The notes beneath the pieces were generated by a model that ran no database searches, was not told the DNA's origin, and saw only the letters and a list, made by a program, of their open reading frames with translations. Made by a program: the position numbers and the translations under genes. DNA of 64,000 nt from Lates calcarifer. Taxonomy: Eukaryota; Chordata; Actinopteri; Centropomidae. This document shows, one piece after another, positions 25,613-35,399 of this stretch (position 1 is its first letter; every line of letters starts with the position of its first letter). The DNA is taken from NCBI RefSeq assembly GCF_001640805.2, contig NC_066842.1, forward strand, positions 23,948,598 through 24,012,597. The letters are read 5' to 3'.

Positions 25613-25895
25613 TGATCGTAGCTATGTTGTGAGCTAAATACCAGTATGCTAAAATGCTCAAAATGGCAACGCTAACATTTGCTCATCAGCACAAAACACT
25701 AAGTACAGTTGAAGTCAAAGGGAATGTAATTAGCTTAGCAGGTATTTAAACATAAACCAAATTACTGGTTATATCAAAATTTTGGCACCATGTGAAAATT
25801 AAGGGATAACCAAATTGATTAAAATTCTTCATGATGGAGACATGAATGTTCTGATATTTCAGCCACCAGCATGGCTACAAAATATGTCTAACAAA
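25613..25895. mobile_element. Common teleost interspersed repeat (GCTAAC-rich type)
   Basis: The string contains ATGCTCAAAATGGCAACGCT, AACATTTGCTCATCAGCACA, AAACACTAAGTACAGTTGAAG, CATAAACCAAATTACTGG and GGAGACATGAATGTTCTG. These blocks appear in the same order in a widespread fish repeat, here diverged. No open frame is present and the boundaries are approximate. Confidence 0.6.
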
Positions 25896-27421
25896 TTAGC
25901 ACAATGTATATTGTTTCTTTACTTCTTACCCAAACAGCAATTTGTGGATTTAGATGGAGATAGGTGTTGTATTAACTAACATAACACTAACTGTATCTAA
26001 TAACCCATGATAAAGCTGAAGATGCTGCAGAGAAATGATGGTAAATGGAAAAATTATATTCATTGTGAATTCTTTAATTAAACCACTGTTTTCTTTTATT
26101 TATTTTTTACATTTCTGCTCATTGAATGGTAGAGAATTAAAGAAATAAAGTACATTCTGCCAAAATGTCAGCTTTTCAAGCTGGCAGTTCCCCCCTGCAT
26201 TAGCTTTTATGCTAAGCTAGGCTAACAACATCCTGGCATCATCTCCATACTTGACACACAGGCATAAGGCCGATTTGAAGCTTCTCATCTCACTCTCAAA
26301 AAGATAGCAAATAAGCATCATGTCCCAAAATGGTTGGGACAGTTCCAAATCTGTTGGCCAAACAACAAAAGAAGAGTGCTCAGTAGAAGTGTCTTAGTCA
26401 TTACGATCAATCAAAGTGACATGAAAATAATGTGGTTTCCTACCGAGCAGGAAAATCTTTTAAAACTCATTTAAGTTTTTTAAAGCTCATATTATTTATT
26501 TTATTTTGAACTTTTTAGTTTTATAACCTTCACATTAAATAAATGGATTGTTAATACCGTTATCATTGTTTCAGTAATAGTTAGGAATGAGTGGAATCCT
26601 ACATTGAGTTGTTGTTTGTAAAAAAGAAATGTCATCCCAAAAAAAAGACTGAAATGTTTTGTTGAAATTGACAGACAGCAGACAGACAGAGTGTTGGTGT
26701 TTGGTGTCAGCCCCTGAAAATCAAAGAATGTCATTCAACATTAATACAGGAATCTGTTGAAGAAGAAACAGAGATGTCAGTAGTGTAGAGGCCTTAGTGA
26801 AGCAGTGTGATATACAGCTAACAACATGTTGAAGTTTTAAATAATGTCACACTTAGACTACAAACTCAGTCAGAGTTCACAAACAAGTCTTGATGTATTT
26901 TAGTCTCCAGGCGTGTCAGGCAGGAGGGAATATTGTCATACCAAGCAAATAAATGCAAACACCATTTTGATACATTTGACAGACTTTGACTTTGAGTCGT
27001 TCCAGTCACTGAAAAAACATTTACTGTCAATCCATCACTCATTTGTGACACACAACATACGCTGAATCCAGTGTTACCAAACTGAAATTGGGTGCTTTTG
27101 CCCACGTTCATAAAAGGCGGCTCACTTTATCATAACTGGAAAAGCTTGCTCCTATGATCTTGTTGCTTTCTCCACCTACATTAATCGAATACAGTGTTGC
27201 CAACTGTTTTAATTGGAAAAATTATTTGAATTGCCCCTGGCAGTCATTTGCCCTCAGCATTCATTTGAGGAATGGCAGCATTAACGAAACACAGCAAGTA
27301 CACACCTGTTCTCTGGGCTTGTTAAAAAACATTATGTGAAAATGTATGAAACTACAAATATCAGCCATAGTACTTTGGAAATAATTGCTGGATTGCACTG
27401 AACATCATTCAATTTTTATTT
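25896..27421. other. Gene-free DNA with one repeat fragment
   Basis: Apart from the repeat piece at 26175-26345, no gene or element is supported. Confidence 0.5.
26175..26345. mobile_element. Fragment of the TGCTAAGCTAAGCTAAC repeat family
   Basis: TTTTATGCTAAGCTAGGCTA, CTTCTCATCTCACTCTC, AAATAAGCATCATGTCCC and AAAATGGTTGGGAC follow the order of a well-known fish repeat that ends in a TCGAACTATTCC-like box. The same family forms the fold-back at 52321-52980, and a fragment lies at 41165-41305. Confidence 0.6.
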
Positions 27422-27900
27422 TTCAATTCAATTCAATTTTATTTATATAGCGCCATATCACAACAACAGTCATCTCAAGGCACTTTTCATATAGAGCAGG
27501 TCTAGACCGTACTCTTTAAAAGTAGGTATTTACAGAGAGAGACCCAGCAGATCCACCATGAGCAGCACTAGGAGACAGTGGCAAGGAAAAACTTCCTTTA
27601 AGAGGCAGAAACCTCGAGCAGAACCGGACTCAAGGGTGGGCGGCCATCTGCCTTGGGTTAAGGCAGATGCTACCCATAACACGGGTAGCGTATAAAATGA
27701 TAAAGTATAAATGATAAAGTATTAACTGCTAACACAGCAACACAACTAATAGCAGTATAAGTCATTTCTAATTCTAGCAGCAGGTGTTGAGTGGAGTTGT
27801 AGGAGCAGCAGGAGACTTGTCATCACAGATCAGACTCTACAGCTCCAGAGGCAGAAATACCTGCAGAGAGAGACAGAAGAGGAGACAGAGACGGAAGAGG
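27422..27900 (-). mobile_element. 3' tail of a minus-strand L2-like LINE
   Basis: The left end is a short tandem (ATTCA)n run, followed by ATTTTATTTATATAGCGCC, CAAGGCACTTTTCATA, AAGGAAAAACTTCC and CAGAAACCTCGAGCAGAACC. This is the very common teleost repeat that, read on the minus strand, is the 3' UTR and repeated tail of L2-type LINEs. It points the same way as the ORF2 remains at 35372-32532. It is probably the severed tail of that copy, cut off by insertion of the plus-strand element. The right boundary is approximate. Confidence 0.6.
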
Positions 27901-27923
27901 CATTTGGTATATGTCACTTAGCC

Positions 27924-27968
27924 TGACGTGCTGACGTACTACGGTAAGCGTATTCCGTCACTTCCGGT
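27924..27968 (+). promoter_or_regulatory. Possible internal LINE promoter motifs (TGACGT x2, ETS site)
   Basis: Two TGACGT half-sites (27924-27929 and 27932-27937) and a CACTTCCGG ETS-type motif (27959-27967) lie 200-250 bases upstream of ORF1. They are in a CpG-rich patch that stands out from the AT-rich surroundings. Motif matches are seen directly. Promoter function is inferred from the 5' position in the element. Confidence 0.35.
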
Positions 27969-28179
27969 TACCGGTGTTTGGAGATCATCGTTTGGTGTAT
28001 ACCTGTCTCAGACTAGATACTTTCTTTTTACCGACATTACTTCTGTGACTCTATCACCAATTTAATCTGCACTTTCACAGTAACAGTAGTTGCTAAATCA
28101 CCAACTTTCTCCACTTTCTGTGTGGTACTTTATCGAGTTCACGCTATCTTCTGCTACTGATTTAGCTGAACTCTCAGCC

Positions 28180-29072
28180 ATGGCCTCTCGCTCTCCTTCT
28201 CCCTCTCCTGCCTTCTCTTGCTCTGCGTGTCAGATGTTCAGTTACTCCTCTGCCTCGTTTAATGATAATGGTATGTATAATAAATGTAGTCTGTTTGCTG
28301 TACTCGAGGCGAGGCTTAGTGAATTAGAGTCCTGGCTCCGCACCATGGAAACTAATTCAGCAGCTAGTGCTAAACAGCCCCCTGTAGCCGGTGCGGAGCA
28401 GCCTAGCATAGCTCCTGTTAGCATTCCCCCGGCAGTTCCCGAGCAGCCGGGAAAGCAGGCTAGCTGGGTGACTGTTCGTAAGGACAGGCGGAGTCGTAAG
28501 CAGCAGCCCACTGCCGACCACCACCCAGTTCACGTTTCAAACAGATACTCCCCGCTCAGCGACACACCCGCTGAGGAGCCAACTCTGGTGATTGGAGACT
28601 CCATTTTGCGGAACGTGAAGATAGCGACTCCAGCGACCATAGTTAAATGTGATTCCCGGGGCCAGAGCGGGCGACATTGAATCTTATTTAAAGCTGCTGG
28701 CTAAGGATAAGCGTAGATACAATAAAATTGTTATTCACGTCGGCGCTAATGACACCCGACTACGCCAGTCAGGAGGTCACTAAAGTTAATATTGACTCGG
28801 TGAGCACATTTGCAAAGACCATGTCGGACACCGTAGTTTTCTCTGGTCCCCTGCCCAATCTGACCAGTGATGACATGTACAGACGCATGTCTTCACTCAA
28901 CCGCTGGCTGTCGAGGTGGTGTCCAGAAAACGAGGTGGGCTTTGTAGATCATTGGAAGAGCTTCTGGGGGAGACCTGGTCTGGTTAGGAGAGACGGCATT
29001 CATTCCACTTTTGATGGAGCATCTCTCATATCTAGAAATCTGACAGAGTTTATTAGGAAACCAAAGCCCTGA
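28180..29072 (+). pseudogene. L2-like LINE ORF1 with SGNH esterase domain (two frameshifts)
   Basis: The start chosen is the ATG at 28180 ([14 protein letters not shown]). An N-terminal Cys-containing segment and a Leu-rich coiled-coil ([16 protein letters not shown]) come first. A Pro/Ala linker follows, then an SGNH/GDSL-type hydrolase: the Ser block VIGDSILRN (about 28588), the Gly/Asn block IHVGANDTR (about 28732), and the Asp/His block RRDGIHSTFDGA near the C-terminus. Reading stays on target only if the frame changes near 28650-28670 and again near 28768-28780, so the gene is broken twice. ORF1 esterases are known in CR1/L2-clade elements, including zebrafish L2. The catalytic Ser, Asn, Asp and His positions all appear retained. 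Confidence 0.8.
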
Positions 29073-29399
29073 CAATCCAGAGTTCAGGCCAGGAGACAGA
29101 GCTGCAGTCTTACATGCTTCTCTGTACCTCCTTTAGAGCAGTCACCCCTCCATTACCCCATAGAGACTGTGTCTGCCCCCCGACCATTTAAATTAACTAA
29201 ATCGAAGATCAACAAAAGAGGAGTTAGTCACAATAACCTAATAAAAATCAGCACATCCACCTCAAATGTTCAGCAAAATAAAATAAATGCTGATTACTCA
29301 ATATCAGATCTCTCTCATCAAGCTGTACTAGTAAATGATTGATATCAGATCACATCTGATCTATCTGTCTGACTGAACCTGCTGTGTCAGGATGAGTAT

Positions 29400-31680
29400 G
29401 TTAGCTGAATGAATCAAAGTCATATAATACTCACATCCGAGACACTGCGTGGAGGTGGAGTCGCAGCATTCAACTCACTTTATTAATAACTAAACTAAAC
29501 TCAATATAATCATGAAAGTCTTGTTCTTAGTCTGTCCACCAAGTGGAAACATTAAGCATTTATTTGTTGTAGTACGTCTCTGTCCATACTCGATTCTGTC
29601 TGAATTTTCAGAGTTCCTGTCGAGTTTGGTTCTTAAAACAGATAAAGTTATTATTGTAGGCGACTTCAATATTCATGTTGATGTCAACAATGACAGCCTT
29701 AGCACTGCATTCTCCTCACTATTAGACTGTATTGGCTTCTCTCAGTGTGTAAATAAACCCACTCACTGTTTCAGTCACACTCTCGACCTTGTTTTAGCTT
29801 ATGGTATTGACATTGAACATGTAACAGTCTTCCCACAGAATCCCGTTCTATCAGACCACTTCTTAATCACTTTCGAATACATATTGCTGGATTATGTATT
29901 ATCAGCAAAAAACATCCTGACTAGAAATATTTCTGATAATGCAGTAGTTAAATTCAAGGAAATGATTCCCACTAACTTAGGTCCAGTGCCTCATCTTAAT
30001 TTAGCAGAAGCTACTCCCTCCCAGCTTGATCATCTTGTAGACAGTGTTGCAGACTCATTACGTACAACTTTAGACTCCATCGCCCCCCTAAAAATGAAAA
30101 CAATAAAGAGAAAGAGGCAAGCTCCATGGTTCAACTCCCAAACCCGTACACTGAAACAAACAGCACGTAGGCTTGAAAGAATGTGGCGTTCCACCAAACT
30201 GGAAGAATCCCACTTAGCCTGGCAGGACAGTGTCAAAGGATATAAAAAGGCCTTCTGTAATACAAGAGGCACCTATTACTCATCATTAATAGAGGATAAT
30301 AAGAACAACCCCAGGTTTCTCTTCTAAAAAACCCACTCTAGATCCAGATGTATTAGCCAATTACAGACCTATATCTAACCTCCCCTTTCTTTCTAAGATC
30401 CTGGAGAAAGCAGTTGCAAAACAGTTGTGCGACTTTCTACAGGACAATAGTTTATTTGAGGATTTTCAGTCAGGATTTAGGCTGTATCACAGCACAGAGA
30501 CAGCACTTGTAAAAGTTACAAACCTTCTGATAGCATCAGACAACGGACTTGTTTCTGTACTTGTCTTGTTAGATCTCAGTGCTGCTTTTGATACAATTGA
30601 CCATCACATCCTTTTACAGAGACTGGAGCACTTTATTGGTATTAAAGGAACGGCACTAAACTGGTTTAAGTCCTATCTATCTGATAGGCTTCAGTTTGTA
30701 CATGTTAACAACTACTCCTCCATACACACAAAAGTTAGACATGGAGTTCCACAAGGGTCAGTGCTTGGACCAATCCTCTTCACTCTGTGCTTCCCTTGGG
30801 CAATATTATCAGGAAACACTCCATAAATTTCCATTGTTATGCAGATGATACACAGCTTTATCTGTCAGTGGAACCTAATGAAACCAATCATCTAGCCAAA
30901 CTCCAAGCTTGTCTTAGGGACATTAAAATCTGGATGACAAGCAACTTCTTACTACTAAACTCAGATAAAACTGAAATCATTATAATTGGTCCTGAACACA
31001 TCAGAAATAAACTTTCTAATGATGTAGTTCCATTAGACGGCATTGCCCTGGCTCCCAGCTCCACTGTAAAGAATCTGGGAGTCATCTTTGATCAAGATTT
31101 GTCCTTTAACTCACACATAAAACAAAATTCTAGGACTGCCTTTTTTCATCTGCGTAACATCTCCAAAATTAGACATTTTCTGTCCCAAAAAGATGCAGAA
31201 AAACTAGTCCATGCATTTGTTACTTCTAGGCTGGACTACTGTAATTCATTATTATCAGGCTGCCCCAACAAGTCTCTAAAGACTCTGCAGCTGATTCAAA
31301 ATGCTGCAGCACGATTACTGACAGGAACTAGGAAAAGAGACCACATTTCTCCTGTGTTAGCCTCTCTACATTGGCTCCCAGTCAAATCTAGAGTAGAATT
31401 CAAAATCCTCCTCCTCACTTACAAAGCCCTTAATGGTCAGGCTCCATCTTACCTTAAAGATCTCATAGTCCCCTACAATTCCACCAGGACTCTGCGCTCC
31501 CAGAATGCTGGTTTACCTGGTGGTTCCCAGAGTTTCTAGGAGTAGAATGGGAGGCAGAGCCTTCAGTTATCAGGCTTTTCTACTGTGGAACCTTCTCCCA
31601 GTTTGGGTCCAGGAGGCAGACACCCTCTGTACCTTTAAGAGTAGGCTTAAAACTTTCCTCTTTGATAAAGCTTATAGTTA
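29400..31680 (+). pseudogene. L2-like LINE ORF2: endonuclease C-part and reverse transcriptase, broken
   Basis: Endonuclease remains start near 29400. They include VIIVGDFNIHVD (about 29647) and LSDHFLITFEY, which contain the typical GDFN and SDH boxes. The N-terminal part of the endonuclease is missing or unreadable. The linker runs to NNPRFLF at 30327 and then jumps straight to [19 protein letters not shown]. Compared with family members about 130 residues are absent at this point. The RT follows: [19 protein letters not shown] and the YADD box at 30838-30849. A small indel near 30790 shifts the frame just before YADD. The C-terminal domain (LVHAFVTSRLDYCNSLLSG, LIQNAAARLLT, LASLHWLPV) is well kept to about 31540, where another shift occurs. 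Confidence 0.85.
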
Positions 31681-31900
31681 GGGTTGGCTCAGGCTTGAAC
31701 CATCCCTTAGTTATGCTGCTATAGGCCTAGACTGCCGGGAGATCTCCCATGATGCGCTGTATCATCTGCATAACAATGGAAATTTATGGAGTGTAGCCGA
31801 GGACATACAGAATATACCACCTGAATGTGACATTTCCTCAGAAACTCTGGGAGTTTATATGGACTCAGGACTCACCTCTGTGTGACTGTCTTTGAATGAG

Positions 31901-32530
31901 TGCTAAACATGTATGAACTTCCTTCTCAGTGTGAGCAAATACATCTCAGCACTGATAACAGCAGCCCCATTGTATTGACAGTTGTGGTATTGATGGCTAA
32001 TGAATAGAACTCATGTCATGTAATCACCTGGTGTAAATGTCTACAGTGGAAAGTATTCTTGGTATCTCCAACATATCACTTGGTATCCGAAAGATAGTTT
32101 GTTGTATTTTATATGGTTGCTTCAGTAAGTGACAGGAGAGGAAGAGAGAGATGAAAGCACAAAACTACAGTAGAGAATAATGAAGAGAGAGGACAAAGAG
32201 AGAGAAAGAGAGAGAGAGAGAGAGGCACACAACCTGGATGCTAATGTACTTGAGGGAAGAAGCACACAGAGTCAGAGCGATGCAATGATTTCAAGACAGT
32301 TTACAGTAATCTAGGTGGCAGGACAATATCTACTAAATACTGAGCTTAACTGATGCATTGAGACTGACCCAACCCACCGAAAGTAGAGTGGTGACCAGTG
32401 AAGCCCTCAATAAGAAACAGAAATAGGTGCTAACTGAAAGTTAAGGCATAAAGAAGGGGGGAAGGGGAGAGGGAAGGGGGAGAAGAAGAGAGAGAAGAAA
32501 AGAAAAGGCCCTGCAGCCTGCTGACTTCTT
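31901..32530. other. Junction between the two LINE copies
   Basis: This stretch has no open frame of note. The part from about 32130 on is GA-rich (for example 32198-32224 and 32455-32506). It resembles the 3' UTR of the minus-strand LINE at 32532-35372. The left part may be the end of copy 1 or unrelated target DNA. Confidence 0.4.
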
Positions 32531-32531
32531 T

Positions 32532-35372
32532 TTAACTCTGGGGACAGACAGCAGCCCATGCACTCTGAGAACACAGAGCACAGGAGGGAATATAAGGGTT
32601 AAGAAGCTCAGACAGGTATAAGGGGGCTAACCCATTTAGAATTTTATAAGTCATTAAGAGAACTTTAAAGTCTGATCTAACATGAACAGGGAGCCAGTGA
32701 AGGGAGGCTAAAACTGGAGTAATATGGTCAAACCTTCTCGATTTGGTTAGCATTCTAGCTGCAGCATTCTGAACCATTTGCAGACTTTTAGTGCTAGCAC
32801 GCGGTAGTCCTGAAAGCAAAACATTACAATAATCCAGTCTAGAAGAAACAAAGGCATGGACTAGAATTTCAGCGTCTGCCATGGAAAGAAAAGACCGAAT
32901 CCTAGCTATACTGCGTAGGTGAAAAAAGGAAAGAGCAGGTTCAAGTGTGACACCCAGATTTTTGGCTGTTGTACTTTGAGAAATCACACAGTTGTCAAGG
33001 GATATAGTTACTTGATCAAACTGGTGTCTATATCGCGCCGGGCCAATAACCAGCATTTCGCTTTTGTCTGAATTAAGAAGCAGGAAGTTTTGAGACATCC
33101 AGCTTTTCACAGAAGGCAAGCAGATATCTAGTTCCCTAATTTGAGAGGCATTGTCAGCCTTTATAGGCACATACAGCTGGGTATCATCAGCATAACAGTG
33201 AAAATTAATTCCATGACTCCAAATAATTAATATAATTATAATATAATATAAAGAGAGAAAAGAAGGGGGCCAAGAACAGAACCCTGGGGTACTCCATATT
33301 TCACATCAGAAACACACTGAGTTCTGTCAGATAAGTAGGATTTTAACCAGCCAAGATGCCAAATCTCTGGCCAATCTACAGTATGAGTATACAGTTGTCT
33401 ATAGTGTCAAAGGCTGCATCTCCTGAGATCCAGTAGAAAAGGAGCAGAGAGGTGGAATCTGAATCCATAAAGAATAAAAGATTATTTACTACTTTAGCAA
33501 GTGCTGTTTCAGTAGAGTCAAAGGCCCTGAGAGCAGACTGAAAAGGTTCAAAATGATTATTATCAGCTAAGTGAGCTAAAAGCTGCTGAGACACTACTCT
33601 TTCTAGTATTCTAGAGAAGATTGGAATATTCGATAATTACTTAGAGACTCAAAGTGTGGTTTCTTAAGTAAAGGTTTAACCACAGCTGTTTTGAAGCTAG
33701 AAGGAACAGTGCCAGTCGTCAATGATAAATTCACAATATTGATTGCAGGGCCCAAGACTGGCCAGAGATCTTTGGAGAGTTTACCTTGCAGAGGGTTGAG
33801 AGGGCAGGTACTGGGTTTAGAAGCCAGCACCAGCTTAGACAATGAATCAAGACGTACAGTGTCAAAGTTCATCAGAGCAGAAACTCTCTCAGTGTGATGC
33901 TCAGCTGGTTCTGCAGCAGATGCCAGAGAAAATGAACTGATTTTTAATCTAATCTCATCAATTTTACTGCAGAAAAAATTCTGAAACTCATGAGCAGTAA
34001 AGGGTGAGCAGCTAGGAGGCGGCTGCTTTTTAGTGAGTTTAGCTACAGTGTCAAAAAGAAATCTAGGATTATCTTTATTGATATTGATTAAGTTTGAAAA
34101 ATATGCTGCTCTGGCAGTAGACAGTGCACGCTTATATTCCAAAACACCCTGGTGCCACTGGAGATACAGAGCTTCTGATTTTGATTTACATCATCTGCGC
34201 TCCAATTTCCTACAGGCCTGCTTCAGAGCACGTGTGTTATCTGTGAACCAGGGCAGTGGACCTCTTTGGCTGTTTAATTTAGTGGTGAGAGGTGCAACTG
34301 AATCAAGGAGACTAGACAGGGTCGTATTTAAGGCCCTGGTACAACTTTCAATGGAGCCTATCGCTGCAGTGAAAGGGGCAGGACCTCTGGTAGTTGCTCA
34401 CCAAGAGCAGTTAAAGTTGCTGGACCTATGTGTCCAGTAGAAAATGCATTTGAAACAATTTTAGGGGGACAGGCTAAAGTTGCACAGAATTTGATAAGAA
34501 AATGATCAGAGATAACAGATGTGACAGGAGAGATGGTCAGATTAGACACCTCTATCCCACAGGAGAGAATCAGGTCTAGAGTGTTACCACCACAGTGAGT
34601 AGGTTCACGTACAGACTGTGTGAACCCAAAAGTATCAATAAGTGCCAGAAAGGCTTTATTTAGAGGGTCAGATTAGACCCTGATAATTAGAATTTCATCA
34701 GTATATGTGACAAAATATGATATAAAGTTTCCAAATTCATCTAAAAACTGTGAGTAGGGGCCAGGTGGTCTGTAAAGTACCACAAGGTGGAGTGGTCTGT
34801 TCTCTTGATGAGGGAAATCTGAAGCTACTGGTGAAGGCTTCAATACTACAGCCTCAAAAGAGTTAAAAGTGACATTTACAGCTGAGGTTAGACCAAAGAA
34901 AGACTCATAAATTAAGGCGACGCCCCCACCTTTTTTCATAGCCTGAGCAATGTGTATTGGTATACGCAGGTGGGGAAGCTTCATTTATGGCAAGAAAATA
35001 TTTGGTTTAAGCCATTTTTCACATTGTTTCACCAATCATATCCAGATGATGCTGAAGAATCAAGTCGTTTATCAGTAATGGTTTAGTAGATAGTGATCTG
35101 ATGTTTATGAAGGCAAATTTGAGCCTGGAGCTACTAGTAGCAGGCTGACATGACAAAGTACTAGTAGATGAAGTATTAGTAGGAATGAGGCATCTAGTGT
35201 TTTTATTAGGGAATTTAGGTGGCCTTTTATTCAATGCTTTGTGGGACACTTCACTGCCACCAGTGGTGGTGGGAGCGGTGACTTGAATATGGTGGCTGAG
35301 AAATTTGGGAAACTTATGATTAGGAGACAGAAGAGAGACAGTCTCAATGCAGTAAATCTGATCAGTCAGCAT
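32532..35372 (-). pseudogene. L2-like LINE, copy 2: ORF2 remains on the minus strand
   Basis: Read on the minus strand, the N-terminal endonuclease begins near 35130 with LKFAFINIRSLSTKPLLIND, then MKKGGGVALIYESFFG, LHLVVLYRPPGPYSQFLDEF and VISDHFLIKF. A linker with NPRFLFDTVAKLTKK and VVKPLLKKPHFESLSNYR follows. The RT core is the degraded AAFDTIDN and the YADD box at 33194-33183. The C-terminal domain reads LVHAFVSSRLDYCNVLLSGL, VQNAAARMLT and LASLHWLPVH, ending at 32532. Multiple stops and frameshifts, plus a missing stretch between ALSF and FFHLRS, show it is dead. It shares only about half its residues with copy 1 by eye, so it is a separate L2 subfamily. No ORF1 is recognisable to its right. 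Confidence 0.85.
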
Positions 35373-35399
35373 CTACAATCTGCATATTTTCCTGGTTAG

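Larger units (their letters stand above)
27905..31900 (+). mobile_element. L2-like LINE, copy 1 (near full length, decayed)
   Basis: A GC- and CpG-rich 5' region (27905-28179) is followed by ORF1 (28180-29072) and ORF2 (about 29400-31680), then a 3' region. It is a two-ORF element of the CR1/L2 group. ORF1 carries an SGNH-type esterase. ORF2 carries the APE endonuclease end and the reverse transcriptase. Several frameshifts, stops and at least one internal deletion make it inactive. The expected ATTCA/ATTGA-type tail was not seen at its right side, so the 3' boundary (about 31870-32130) is uncertain. No clear target-site duplication was found. Confidence 0.8.

Noticed and set aside
34033..34440. 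135-codon plus-strand open frame in the LINE block
   Set aside because: It is the antisense shadow of the minus-strand LINE ORF2.
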